Part shown: positions 53,968 through 63,947 of the stretch, piece by piece
How positions within the stretch are numbered: position 1 is the first letter of the stretch
How the letters are laid out: each line of letters begins with the position of its first letter
Assembly: GCA_040757595.1 (NCBI GenBank)
Contig: JBFLWP010000004.1
Coordinates: 82,251-146,250 of the forward strand
Direction: 5' to 3'
DNA length: 64,000 nucleotides
From: Nitrospirota bacterium
GTDB taxonomy: Bacteria; Nitrospirota; Nitrospiria; Nitrospirales; Nitrospiraceae
Position numbers and translations under genes: made by a program
The notes under the pieces: model-generated
Seen by the model: the letters and a program-made list of their open reading frames with translations, nothing else
What the model was told of the DNA's origin: nothing
The model's database searches: none

Positions 53968-54950
53968 AGCTAGTCAGCTTTCAGGTGCAGACGCCGGTCG
54001 GCCGGTTCACGCGGGTCGGAGCCCTGGCCGGCGAGGACGGGCAGACGATCGTTGACCTCAACATGGCCCAGGTCCGGTGGCTGGCCGACCAGCAGGAGGC
54101 CCAAGCCTACCGGCTGGCTGACGCGATGGTGCCGGCTTCCATGCTCGAGCTGCTGGAGGGCGGGCCTTCCGCGATGGCGGCGGCGCGGCAGGCCTTCGAC
54201 CACGCCGTCCGGCTGGGCGGCGCCGCGCAGGGCCCTCAAGGAGAAACGATCCGGTACGGGGCCAAGAGCGTCCGCCTCCTGGCCCCGCTGCCGAACCCGC
54301 CCTCGCTGCGCGACTTCATCGCCTTCGAGGACCACGTCGCCGCCACCTCCAAGAAGCGCGCGCAGACGATCCCGCCCGAATGGTACAAGGCCCCCGCCTA
54401 TTACAAGGGCAACCACCGGTCCATCATCGGGCCGGACGAAGACCTGCCCTGGCCGCTGGAGACCGCCAAGCTGGACTACGAACTGGAACTGGCCTGCGTC
54501 ATCGGCCGCCGGGGACGGGACGTGTCGGAGCGGGACGCGCCGGCCTACATCGCCGGCTACACGATCATGAACGACTTCAGCGCCAGGGACATCCAGTTTC
54601 AGGAGATGGCCTGCCGCATGGGACCAGCCAAGGGCAAGGATTTCGCCACGGCGATCGGCCCCTGTCTGATCACGCCGGACGAGATCCCGGACCTCAACGG
54701 CCTGACCATGATCGCCCGGGTCAACGGCGTGACCTGGTCCAAGGGGCGGTTCGGCACGATTCATTGGTCTTTCCCGCAGATGATCGCGCACGTGTCGCGC
54801 GGCGAAACCGTGTATCCGGGCGACCTCTTCGGCTCCGGCACGGTGGGGGGTGGGTGCGGACTCGAACTGGACCGCTACCTGAACCCCGGCGACGTGGTGG
54901 AGCTGGAGATCCAGCCCATCGGGGTCCTGCGGACCAGGGTGGTAAAATAG
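53964..54950 (+). CDS. Fumarylacetoacetate hydrolase family protein
   Basis: This 328-residue enzyme has the FAH catalytic core: LDYELELACVIGRRGRDV, IAGYTIMNDFSARDIQ, GPAKGKDFATAIGP and GSGTVGGGCGLEL. Metal-binding acidic residues are in ELELACVIG. It cleaves fumarylacetoacetate, or its maleyl isomer, to fumarate and acetoacetate. ATG overlaps the HGD stop by four bases. Acetoacetate would feed the thiolase further down. Confidence 0.92.
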   Translation: MKLVSFQVQTPVGRFTRVGALAGEDGQTIVDLNMAQVRWLADQQEAQAYRLADAMVPASMLELLEGGPSAMAAARQAFDHAVRLGGAAQGPQGETIRYGAKSVRLLAPLPNPPSLRDFIAFEDHVAATSKKRAQTIPPEWYKAPAYYKGNHRSIIGPDEDLPWPLETAKLDYELELACVIGRRGRDVSERDAPAYIAGYTIMNDFSARDIQFQEMACRMGPAKGKDFATAIGPCLITPDEIPDLNGLTMIARVNGVTWSKGRFGTIHWSFPQMIAHVSRGETVYPGDLFGSGTVGGGCGLELDRYLNPGDVVELEIQPIGVLRTRVVK

Positions 54951-54969
54951 ACAATCAAGGAGCTTCGGC

Positions 54970-55734
54970 ATGAGCACCACGATGACCGAGACCCATGCAA
55001 ATCCGGCGGTCGCGCAACTAGCCGACCGACACCGGGCCCTCTATGAGAGCCCGGAGATTGAAGCCAGGCTGAACGCCGTCATCCGGGATGCCCCCCATTC
55101 CAAGCTTTCGGACTGGGACGTGCACCGGATTCTGCGGACCGCACGGGCGGTGTTCTTCGACAGCCACGTGGAGCTGGTCTCGGGGCACCATACCGCGGCC
55201 TATCTCCGGTTCGCCTCCATCGCCCGGATCCCCCAGTTGCTCAGGCTCATCGAGCGGGACATGGCGGACTGGCTCCGGTTGACCTTCCAGCACGATCCGA
55301 TCGCCGGCCTCGTCGCCACGGCGTCGGACGCCCACCTGCTCGCCGAAGGGGTGGCGGATCTCCTGCGCGAGAAGATGCGGCTCCGCGTGGTGTTGACCCC
55401 CTATCACGAGGACACGGGAAAGATCGGGACCGAGGTGGCCACCGGCGCGATCAGGCCGGGGGAGCGGTTCGTCGTGCTGAACGACGTGACCACCCGCGGG
55501 AACTGCGTGAGCAAGCTGGGCCGCGTGGTGACCGATTCCGGAGGCGTTCTCGCCGGCATGATGGTCTTCGCCCGCCGCGACAGCGGACAATTCCCCCTGA
55601 TGACCGAGCTGACCGCGAAGTTCCCCTTCTACTACACGGCCAACCTGGAGATGCCTCAGTGGGAGCCGGATCAGTGTCCGCTCTGCGCGACGAAGAAGCC
55701 CTTGCTTTCCTGGAGGGATATGCCAGAATTCTGA
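54970..55734 (+). CDS. Phosphoribosyltransferase-fold protein (orotate PRT-like)
   Basis: This 254-residue protein has a PRPP-loop-like FVVLNDVTTRGNCVSKLG near residue 165, the type seen in orotate phosphoribosyltransferases. The other blocks are not typical. The C-terminus has a CPLC pair (about 234), perhaps half of a zinc site. It lies between FAH and the PDH genes (20-bp and 29-bp gaps). The substrate is unknown; a role in the tyrosine or pyruvate route is not obvious. Confidence 0.7.
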   Translation: MSTTMTETHANPAVAQLADRHRALYESPEIEARLNAVIRDAPHSKLSDWDVHRILRTARAVFFDSHVELVSGHHTAAYLRFASIARIPQLLRLIERDMADWLRLTFQHDPIAGLVATASDAHLLAEGVADLLREKMRLRVVLTPYHEDTGKIGTEVATGAIRPGERFVVLNDVTTRGNCVSKLGRVVTDSGGVLAGMMVFARRDSGQFPLMTELTAKFPFYYTANLEMPQWEPDQCPLCATKKPLLSWRDMPEF

Positions 55735-55762
55735 CAATAGTGAACAACGAAGGGGGCTCCAA

Positions 55763-56752
55763 ATGGGCGTCGAGATCGAGGAAGTGGCGCGGACGATCAA
55801 GCGGCCGGACCTCGTGCAGATGTACTACTACCTCCGTTTGACACGCACGCTGGAGGACCGCATCACCGCCCTGTACCGTCAGGGCCGCATCGTCGGAGGG
55901 GTCTACACGAGCAACGGGATGGAGGCCGTCGCCGTCGGCTACGCCTCGGCCCTGGAACCGGACGACATCATCGCCCCCTATCACCGGGACATGGGGGCCT
56001 TCCTGGTCCGGGGCATCACGCCCGGCGAGGTCGTGGCCCAGTACCTGGGCAAGCGCACCGGCCCGACCAAGGGCAAGGACGGCAACGTCCACATCGGGGA
56101 CTTGAAGCGCGGCATCATCGGCTTCGTGAGCCACCTGGCCGACAACTATCCGGTGGCCACCGGCGCGGCCCTCTCCTTCAGACTGCGCGGCGAGCCCCGC
56201 GTGGTGGTCACCAACACGGGCGACGGCGGGACCAGCCGGGGGGACTTCCACGAAGCGATGAACTTCGCTTCGGTTCGAAAGCTGCCGGTCGTTTTCTTCT
56301 GCAACAACAACCAGTACGCCTACTCCACTCCCCTCAATCTTCAAATGGCGATCCCGAACGTGGTGGACCGGGCTAAGGCCTATGCCATTCCCGGGGAGAT
56401 CGTGGACGGCAACGACGTGGCCGCCGTCCACCTGGCTGCGAAGCGGGCCGTGCAACGCGCCCGCTCCGGCGAGGGGCCGACGTTCATCGAATGCAAGACC
56501 ATGCGGATGCACGGCCACTCGGAACACGACTCGGCCAAGTACGTCCCCCGGGAGCTGCTGGAGGAATGGAAAAAAAGGGATCCGATCCTGAAGGCGGAGC
56601 AGTGGCTCACCCGGCTCGGCTACGGGGACGAGACCCTGTTCCGCGAAGTCGAGGAGCGGGTCAAGAAGGAAGTGGAAGCGGGGGTAGAGTTCGCGGAACA
56701 GAGTCCCCTGCCGGAAGGCCCGGAAGTGCTCGACGGGGTCTTCGCGGATTGA
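55763..56752 (+). CDS. pdhA: Pyruvate dehydrogenase E1 component, alpha subunit
   Basis: This 329-residue thiamine-diphosphate enzyme has NTGDGGTSRGDFHEAM followed by VVFFCNNNQYAYSTP, the TPP/Mg site (GDG-x-N). Substrate blocks are YHRDMGAFLVRGI and MRMHGHSEHDS. It is the alpha half of a heterotetrameric E1; the beta half follows. AAGGGGG precedes the ATG. Branched-chain keto acids cannot be excluded as substrates. Confidence 0.9.
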   Translation: MGVEIEEVARTIKRPDLVQMYYYLRLTRTLEDRITALYRQGRIVGGVYTSNGMEAVAVGYASALEPDDIIAPYHRDMGAFLVRGITPGEVVAQYLGKRTGPTKGKDGNVHIGDLKRGIIGFVSHLADNYPVATGAALSFRLRGEPRVVVTNTGDGGTSRGDFHEAMNFASVRKLPVVFFCNNNQYAYSTPLNLQMAIPNVVDRAKAYAIPGEIVDGNDVAAVHLAAKRAVQRARSGEGPTFIECKTMRMHGHSEHDSAKYVPRELLEEWKKRDPILKAEQWLTRLGYGDETLFREVEERVKKEVEAGVEFAEQSPLPEGPEVLDGVFAD

Positions 56753-56757
56753 AGCTG

Positions 56758-56838
56758 ATGAGGCGCGAGGCACGGGGCGCGCGGCAAGAGGGCTTGCGCC
56801 CCCAGCCCCTTGCCCCTAGCCACTGGCCTCTAGCCCCA
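56758..56838. repeat. Heptamer inverted repeat between pdhA and pdhB
   Basis: The left arm AGGCGCGAGGCACGGGGCGC and the right arm CCCCTTGCCCCTAGCCACTG plus GCCTCTAGCCCC are opposed around a spacer of about 20 bp. It fills most of the 109-bp gap. Confidence 0.7.
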
Positions 56839-56861
56839 ATTTCGAAACAGGGAGCGTCACG

Positions 56862-57857
56862 ATGACCACGACAGCTCAGGCCCAGCGTGAAGTCACGTAC
56901 CTGGAGGCGATCCGCGAGGCGCTGGACGAGGAGATGGCCCGGGACGAGCGGGTCTTTCTCCTGGGAGAGGACATCGGCCCCTACGGCGGAGCCTTCCGGA
57001 TCACGGAGGGCTTCCAGGACAAATACGGAGACTGGCGGGTGCTGGACACCCCGCTGTCTGAGTCCGGCATCGTCGGGGCGGCCATCGGGGCCGCCATGAT
57101 GGGCATGCGGCCGGTCGTGGAGATGCAGTTCGCCGACTTCATCTCCTGCGCCTTCGACCAGATCACGGAGGTGGGCGCCAAGAATCACTACAGGTGGGGA
57201 GCCGCGGTGCCGATGGTCATCCGGGCTCCCTTCGGCGGCGGCGTGCACGGAGGCCCGTTCCATTCGGAATGTCCGGAAGGCTGGTTTTTCCACTCGCCGG
57301 GGCTCAAGCTCGTCGCCCCCTCGACACCTTACGACGCCAAGGGGCTCCTCAAGGCCGCCATTCGTGACAACAACCCGGTCATCTACTTCGAGCACAAGTT
57401 CCTTTATCGCCGGATCAAGGCCGTTCTGCCAACGGAGGACTACGTCGTCCCGATCGGGACGGCCGACGTGAAGCGGCCCGGCCGCGACATCTCGGTCATC
57501 ACGTACGGCGCCATGGTCCACGTCGCGCTGGAAGCAGCCGAGTCGCTGACGCAGGAGGGGCTCGACCTGGAAGTGGTGGACCTCCGCTCGCTGATCCCGC
57601 TCGACAAGCAGACGATCTTCGAGTCGGTCAAGAAGACCAGCAAGGCGATCGTCCTGCACGAGGACAACAAGACCGGCGGGGTCGGCGCCGAGGTCGCCGC
57701 GCTGCTGGCGGAAGAGTGCTTCGATTGCCTGGACGGGCCGATCCTGCGGATCGCGGCGCCGGACACGCCGGTGCCGTTCAGCACGCCGCTGGAGGAGTTC
57801 TTCCTCCCGAAGGCGGGCGACGTGGTCGCCGCGGCGCGGAAGCTGGCCGCCTACTGA
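56862..57857 (+). CDS. pdhB: Pyruvate dehydrogenase E1 component, beta subunit
   Basis: This 331-residue protein has VFLLGEDIGPYGGAFRITEG, PLSESGIVGAAIGAAMMG and MQFADFISCAFDQI. A C-terminal transketolase domain follows with LEVVDLRSLIPLDKQTI and DTPVPFSTPLEEFFLP. It completes the TPP site with the alpha subunit. Between pdhA and pdhC. Confidence 0.93.
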   Translation: MTTTAQAQREVTYLEAIREALDEEMARDERVFLLGEDIGPYGGAFRITEGFQDKYGDWRVLDTPLSESGIVGAAIGAAMMGMRPVVEMQFADFISCAFDQITEVGAKNHYRWGAAVPMVIRAPFGGGVHGGPFHSECPEGWFFHSPGLKLVAPSTPYDAKGLLKAAIRDNNPVIYFEHKFLYRRIKAVLPTEDYVVPIGTADVKRPGRDISVITYGAMVHVALEAAESLTQEGLDLEVVDLRSLIPLDKQTIFESVKKTSKAIVLHEDNKTGGVGAEVAALLAEECFDCLDGPILRIAAPDTPVPFSTPLEEFFLPKAGDVVAAARKLAAY

Positions 57858-57884
57858 CGCGAGTCCGCGCATGCGGACTCGCGC

Positions 57885-57963
57885 AGGCGCGGGGTGCGTG
57901 GCACGAGGCTAGAGGTCGGCCCCTTCTTCACCCGGCGCCCAGAGCCCCGAACCTCGCGCCCGC
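57885..57963. repeat. Heptamer inverted repeat between pdhB and pdhC
   Basis: The left arm GCGCGGGGTGCGTGGCACGA plus GGCTAGAGG and the right arm CCCAGAGCCCCGAACCTCGC plus GCCC are opposed. It ends about 17 bp before the E2 start codon. Confidence 0.65.
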
Positions 57964-57980
57964 ATGAAACTGGAGGTTTC

Positions 57981-59120
57981 ATGCCTGACATCATCATGCC
58001 GCAGCTCGGCGAGAGCATCGCCGAGGGAACGGTCGTGAAGTGGCTCATCCGGCCAGGCGGACGGGTCGAGAAGGACCAGTCCCTCCTGGAAGTGGAGACC
58101 GACAAGGTCTCCCTGGAGATCCCGTCCCCCGCCTCCGGAATCCTGACGGAGACCCTCGTCAAGGAGGGCCAGACCGTGCCCATCGGCACGGTGCTCGCGC
58201 GCCTGGACAGTGAAGCCCCGACCGAGGTCGTCAACCGGGTCGGCGGCGTGGTAGTCCGGCCGATGCCCCAGGGAGAAGGGCCGGAGCACTATTCCCCCGC
58301 CGTCCGGCAACTGGCCAAAGAGCATGGGGTGGACCTCTCGCTCGTCAAGGGCACGGGTGCAGGAGGCCGGGTGACGCGCAAGGACATTCTGGACTTCGTC
58401 GCGCAGCACGGAGCGCCAAGCGAAGCCGCAACCTCTGACGTTTCACGTCTCCCGTCTCACGAGGAAGTCTTACCCCTCACCGCCATGCGCAAGACCATCG
58501 CCGAGCGGATGGTCAAGAGCCGCCAGACCTCGGCCCACGTCGCCACGTTTTTCGAGGCGGACTTTTCCGGGATCGCCAAGTTCCGCGAGGGCCGCGGGCT
58601 GACCTACCTGCCCTTCGTGATCCATGCCGTGGCCCGCGCATTGAAGGCCGTGCCGATCCTGAACTCCTCCTGGGGCGATCAGGGCATCGTCCTGAAGAGG
58701 GACATCCACGTCGGGATCGCCGTGGCCCTGGAGGAGGGGCTCCTCGTGCCGGTCGTCCGGCAGGCCGACCGCAAGGGCCTGACCCAACTGGCCAAGGAAG
58801 CGGCCGACCTGGCCGAGCGGGCGAGGAGCAAGAAACTGAACCCGGAGGAAGTCCAGGGCGGGACCTTCACGATCACGAACCACGGAGGCGGCGGCAGCCT
58901 CTTCAGCACGCCGATCATCCACCAGCCCCAGATCGCGATCCTGGGCGTCGGCGCCGTGCAGAAGCGGCCGGTCGCGGTCAACGACGCGATCGCCATCCGG
59001 CCCATGTGTTACCTGAGCCTCTCCTTCGACCACCGCGTCATTGACGGGGCGACGGCCGACCAGTTCCTGTCGAAGGTCAAGTCGTATTTGGAACAGAGTG
59101 ACTGGGAACAGTATGTGTGA
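57981..59120 (+). CDS. pdhC: Dihydrolipoamide acetyltransferase (E2) of a 2-oxoacid dehydrogenase
   Basis: This 379-residue protein has one lipoyl domain (1-80) with the lipoyl lysine in EVETDKVSLE. A peripheral-subunit-binding domain (about 95-135) contains YSPAVRQLAKEHGVDL. The catalytic domain (about 155-379) has LPFVIHAVARALKAVP and SFDHRVIDGATADQFL. Residues about 150-160, in the flexible linker, are encoded by a heptamer repeat. TGGAGG lies 4-5 bp before ATG. The E3 subunit is not in the window. Confidence 0.9.
   Translation: MPDIIMPQLGESIAEGTVVKWLIRPGGRVEKDQSLLEVETDKVSLEIPSPASGILTETLVKEGQTVPIGTVLARLDSEAPTEVVNRVGGVVVRPMPQGEGPEHYSPAVRQLAKEHGVDLSLVKGTGAGGRVTRKDILDFVAQHGAPSEAATSDVSRLPSHEEVLPLTAMRKTIAERMVKSRQTSAHVATFFEADFSGIAKFREGRGLTYLPFVIHAVARALKAVPILNSSWGDQGIVLKRDIHVGIAVALEEGLLVPVVRQADRKGLTQLAKEAADLAERARSKKLNPEEVQGGTFTITNHGGGGSLFSTPIIHQPQIAILGVGAVQKRPVAVNDAIAIRPMCYLSLSFDHRVIDGATADQFLSKVKSYLEQSDWEQYV
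58432..58469. repeat. Heptamer repeat inside the E2 linker
   Basis: TGACGTTTCACGTCTCCCGT plus CTCACGAGG is a tandem of TCACGTC units. It is translated in frame as SDVSRLPSHEEV between the binding and catalytic domains, where a flexible linker tolerates insertions. Confidence 0.75.
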
Positions 59121-59187
59121 AGCGCACCTCGTGAAGCGTATCTCGCGAACACCACGAACGGCGCTTCACGATTCACGAGCGACGCCA
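59118..59187. repeat. Heptamer-type inverted repeat between pdhC and thiolase
   Basis: The left arm GTGAAGCGCACCTCGTGAAG plus CG and the right arm CGCTTCACGATTCACGAGCG are reverse complementary in CGTGAAGCG-like blocks. It starts at the pdhC stop and ends at the thiolase start. Confidence 0.75.
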
Positions 59188-60368
59188 TGAGCCACGCAGT
59201 CATCGTCAGCGCCGTCCGGACCCCGCTGGGGAGCTTCAACGGCGTCTTCAGCCCGGTCCCCGCGACCAAGCTGGGGAGCCTCGCGATCGCCGAGGCCCTG
59301 AAGCGCGCGCGCTTGCCGGGCGACCGGGTGGAGGAAGTCCTGATGGGCTGCGTCCTCTCCGCCGGCCTGGGGCAGGCTCCGGCGCGGCAAGCCGCGATCG
59401 GCGCCGGACTTCCCCACTCGGTCGGCGCCACGACGGTCAACAAAGTCTGCGGGTCCAGCCTCAAGACCGTCATCATGGCGGCCCAGGCGATCGGGCTCGG
59501 GGAGGCCAGGATCGTCGTGGCCGGCGGCATGGAGAGCATGACCCGCGCGCCCTACCTGCTCGAGCGGGCGCGGCAGGGCTACCGGCTGGGGCACGCCGAG
59601 CTGGTGGACAGTCTCGTGAAGGACGGCCTCTGGGACGTCTACAACAACTTCCACATGGGCAACGCCGGCGAGCTCTGCGCCGCCAAGTATGGGCTCACGC
59701 GCGGCGAGCTGGACGACTTCGCCCTGGAGAGCTACCGCCGGGCCAAGGAGGCGATCGCGACCGGCGCCTTCAAGCGGGAGATCGTGCCGGTGGAGGTGCC
59801 GCAGAAAAAGGGCGGCCCCCTGCTCGTCGCCGAGGACGAGGAGCCGAACCGCGCGGACCTGGGCAAGCTGCGGTCGCTCAAGCCGGTCTTCCAGGAGGAC
59901 GGGAAGCTGACCGTCGGCAACTCCCCCTCCTGCAACGACGGAGCCGCCGCGCTCGTGCTCATGGCGGAAGAGGAAGCCCAGGCCTTCGGCCTCAAGCCGA
60001 TGGCCCGCATCGTCGGCTACGCGGGAGCGGCGCTGGCGCCCGAATGGTTCACGATCGCCCCGGTGGAGGCGATCAAACGGCTCTTCAAACGGACCGGGCT
60101 CTCGCTGGCCGACGTGGACCTGTTCGAGATCAACGAGGCCTTCTCCTCCGTCTCCCTGGCCGTCCAGCGGGAACTGGGCCTGGATTCGGCGAAGGTCAAC
60201 GTGAACGGCGGCGCGGTCGCGCTGGGCCACCCGATCGGGGCGACGGGGGCGCGCATCCTCACGACGCTCCTGTACGCGATGGAGGCCCGCGGCGCCCGGC
60301 GGGGCCTCGCCAGCCTCTGCATCGGCGGGGGCGAGGCGCTGGCGGTGCTCGTGGAACGTGATGGGTGA
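59187..60368 (+). CDS. Acetyl-CoA C-acetyltransferase (thiolase)
   Basis: This 393-residue protein has the acyl-accepting cysteine in NKVCGSSLKTV (about residue 90). VNVNGGAVALGHPIGATGAR holds the catalytic histidine, and SLCIGGGEAL holds the second cysteine. It makes or cleaves acetoacetyl-CoA, so it fits beside the homogentisate route, which yields acetoacetate, and beside 3-hydroxybutyryl-CoA dehydrogenase. The stop lies at the edge of a repeat element. Confidence 0.93.
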   Translation: MSHAVIVSAVRTPLGSFNGVFSPVPATKLGSLAIAEALKRARLPGDRVEEVLMGCVLSAGLGQAPARQAAIGAGLPHSVGATTVNKVCGSSLKTVIMAAQAIGLGEARIVVAGGMESMTRAPYLLERARQGYRLGHAELVDSLVKDGLWDVYNNFHMGNAGELCAAKYGLTRGELDDFALESYRRAKEAIATGAFKREIVPVEVPQKKGGPLLVAEDEEPNRADLGKLRSLKPVFQEDGKLTVGNSPSCNDGAAALVLMAEEEAQAFGLKPMARIVGYAGAALAPEWFTIAPVEAIKRLFKRTGLSLADVDLFEINEAFSSVSLAVQRELGLDSAKVNVNGGAVALGHPIGATGARILTTLLYAMEARGARRGLASLCIGGGEALAVLVERDG

Positions 60369-60441
60369 TCGGTGATGCGTGATGAGCAGTGAGGCTTACA
60401 CAAGCGCTCACTTCTTACCCATCACCCATCACACATCACGA
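60356..60441. repeat. Heptamer inverted repeat between thiolase and hbd
   Basis: The left arm CGTGATGGGTGATCGGTGAT plus GCGTGATG and the right arm ACCCATCACCCATCACACAT plus CACG are reverse complements around a spacer of about 40 bp. The thiolase stop lies inside the left arm. Confidence 0.8.
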
Positions 60442-60448
60442 GGTCACA

Positions 60449-61314
60449 ATGAAGCTCGACGACATCACATGCGTCGGGGTCGTCGGTCTGGGCCAGATGG
60501 GGAGCGGCATCGCGCAGGTGGCGGCCTCGGCCGGATGGGGCGTCCTCTGCTGCGACGTCAGCGACGCTTCGCTCCAGTCCGGCATGCAGAAGATCCGCGA
60601 CGGGCTGAAGCGGGCCGTCGAGAAGGGCTCCCTCACCCCCGACCGGATCACACCGATCCTCGCCCGTCTCCGCACGACCGGCCGGCTCGACGATCTGGCG
60701 GAAGCCCACCTGGTCATCGAAGCGGCGCCGGAGAACCGGCAGCTCAAGGCCGACCTGTTCAATCGGCTGGGCCAGCTCTGCAAACCGGAAACGGTCCTGG
60801 CCAGCAACACCTCCTCGATCTCGATCACGCAGCTCGGCGCCGCCTCGGGCCGACCGGACCGTGTCGTGGGGATGCACTTCATGAACCCCGTGCCGGTCAT
60901 GCGCCTGGTCGAGATCGTCCGGGGCCGCGAGACTTCGGACGAGACGATCGCGCTGGCCGAGGCCGTCGCGCAGCGGCTCGGCAAGGTGCCCGTGCTCAGC
61001 AAGGACGCGCCGGGCTTCATCGTCAACCGGGTGCTCATGCCGATGATCAACGAGGCCATCTTCGCCCTGCAGGAGGGGGTGGCGACGGCGGAGGCCATTG
61101 ACCTCGCGATGACCGCCGGCACCAACCAGCCGGTCGGGCCCCTGGCGCTCGCCGACCGGATCGGCCTGGACACGGTGCTCGCGATCTGCGAGGTGCTGCA
61201 TCAGGACCTGAACGATCCCAAGTTCCGCCCCTGCCCGCTCCTGCGCCAGTACGTGGAGGCCGGTTGGCTGGGACGGAAGACCGGCCGCGGATTCTATATC
61301 TACTCTCGTGAGGC

Positions 61315-61318
<4 letters not shown>
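60449..61318 (+). CDS. 3-hydroxybutyryl-CoA dehydrogenase
   Basis: This 289-residue NAD(P)-dependent enzyme has the nucleotide loop [16 protein letters not shown], the catalytic histidine in [16 protein letters not shown] and [15 protein letters not shown]. It interconverts acetoacetyl-CoA and 3-hydroxybutyryl-CoA. ATG at 60449 follows the repeat; the longer frame is repeat sequence. Its stop overlaps the GTG start of the mutase (GTGA). Confidence 0.92.
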
Positions 61319-62934
<1,616 letters not shown>

Positions 62935-63166
62935 TGAGACCCGAGCGGGTCCTGTCGTCGAACAGCCCAGCCGTGCTCACTTCATCCATCCCCCCGTGGG
63001 GGGCTGATCAGCATGCTGCACCTTGCAACCTTATGGAGCGTGAGTTTCGCTCATGAGTCTCTGCGCCGCTCTCCCCTTCCGTTGCGCGCGGCTGGGCTCC
63101 CAGTTCGACGCCACCCGCAAGACGGGCTTTTTCGTGAGCTCGCGAAGGGGATTGATGGAGAGGGGT
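62935..63166. other. Gene-free region between the mutase and the duplicated MBL 5' end
   Basis: I see no convincing gene in these 232 bp. It contains CCCCCCGTGGGGGG, a short hairpin, and ends with GATGGAGAGGGGT, a good ribosome site placed before the first MBL copy. Confidence 0.5.
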
Positions 63167-63240
63167 ATGAAGCTCGGAGCGTTTGACATATTCCCGGTGA
63201 CGGACGGGCGGTTCCGGCTGGACGGGGGCACCATGTTCGG
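63167..63240 (+). repeat. Direct repeat, left copy (74 bp)
   Basis: 73 of 74 bases are identical to 63874-63947. The two copies bracket the toxin-antitoxin cassette with an offset of 707 bp. Confidence 0.95.
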
Positions 63241-63277
63241 CGGACTGAGGAGTGATCTGATCATTGGCCACGATTGA
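63167..63277 (+). pseudogene. Truncated duplicate of the 5' end of an MBL-fold gene
   Basis: The first 74 bp (63167-63240) equal 63874-63947 except for one base (A at 63230 for G at 63937). The frame starts MKLGAFDIFPVTDGRFRLDG and then runs into unrelated sequence, stopping at 63277. It keeps the strong ribosome site (GGAGAGGGG) that the intact copy lacks. This suggests the original gene start, cut off by insertion of the toxin-antitoxin cassette. Confidence 0.8.
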
Positions 63278-63548
63278 CATCATCAGAAGGAAAGTACGGG
63301 GTCAGGAGTACGAATTTGCGGTTCCCCATTTCTTCGAGGAAATGGCCAATGATGATCTCCAGTTTGTGGACATCGAGAATGCTATTCTTAAGGGAAGGAT
63401 TAGGCGCCGCTTTACGCGCGATCCACGCGGCGCTCGGCACGAAATTGTGGGGCCAGCTACGGACGGACGGCGGGTAGCAGTCATCTGTCGGATCAAGGAG
63501 ACGGGGAAATTGCTCTTCATCACAACGTATGCGCTGAAGTCGGCGTAG
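63264..63548 (+). CDS. DUF4258-family putative toxin
   Basis: This 94-residue protein has FAVPHFFEEMANDDLQFVDI, GRIRRRFTRDPRGARHEIVG and the ending LLFITTYALKSA. DUF4258 proteins have a RelE/BrnT-like fold and are commonly paired with YgiT-type zinc-finger antitoxins, as here. The start is TTG at 63264, with GAGGAG about 11 bp upstream; it overlaps the end of the truncated MBL frame. GC content looks lower than that of its neighbours, suggesting transfer. Confidence 0.8.
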   Translation: MATIDIIRRKVRGQEYEFAVPHFFEEMANDDLQFVDIENAILKGRIRRRFTRDPRGARHEIVGPATDGRRVAVICRIKETGKLLFITTYALKSA

Positions 63549-63561
63549 AGAGGTGAAACCA

Positions 63562-63816
63562 ATGTATGACTACGGCAAATGCCACGTGTGCGGCGGAAAG
63601 ATGGAGCGCAGACAAATACGTCAGGACTTTTGGGTGAAAGGCAAACTGGTCGTCGTGGAGAATGTCCCTGCCGGCGTGTGCGCCCGATGTGGCGAAAAAG
63701 TCGTCCGAGCTGAAGTCGGACGAAGGCTCACCGAGGTGGTTTCGAGCAAGAAGGGGTTCAGGAAGTCACGGACGATGACCGTGCCCGTCGTACGGTTTTC
63801 AGAGGAAGTCGCGTAA
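63562..63816 (+). CDS. YgiT-type zinc-finger antitoxin
   Basis: This 84-residue protein starts MYDYGKCHVCGGKMERRQIR, with a CxxC, and has VPAGVCARCGEKVVRAE with the second CxxC. The four cysteines form the MqsA/YgiT zinc site. The C-terminal part is basic and short, without the full HTH of MqsA. It follows the toxin gene by 13 bp, which is the toxin-first order of this group. GAGAGG precedes the ATG. Confidence 0.85.
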   Translation: MYDYGKCHVCGGKMERRQIRQDFWVKGKLVVVENVPAGVCARCGEKVVRAEVGRRLTEVVSSKKGFRKSRTMTVPVVRFSEEVA

Positions 63817-63838
63817 GACCGCAATTTCCTCTTTTCTC

Positions 63839-63867
63839 GAATAACGAACGTCCAATGACGAGTGACG
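63839..63867. repeat. Half element of GAATGAC-type heptamers
   Basis: GAATAACGAACGTCCAATGA plus CGAGTGACG is a tandem of about four 7-mers. It lies between the antitoxin and the intact MBL start, where a ribosome site would be expected. Confidence 0.65.
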
Positions 63868-63873
63868 CTTTCC

Positions 63874-63947
63874 ATGAAGCTCGGAGCGTTTGACATATTC
63901 CCGGTGACGGACGGGCGGTTCCGGCTGGACGGGGGCGCCATGTTCGG
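63874..63947 (+). repeat. Direct repeat, right copy (74 bp)
   Basis: This is the copy that begins the intact MBL gene. Sequence similarity to 63167-63240 starts at the ATG itself and ends at TTCGG. Confidence 0.95.
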
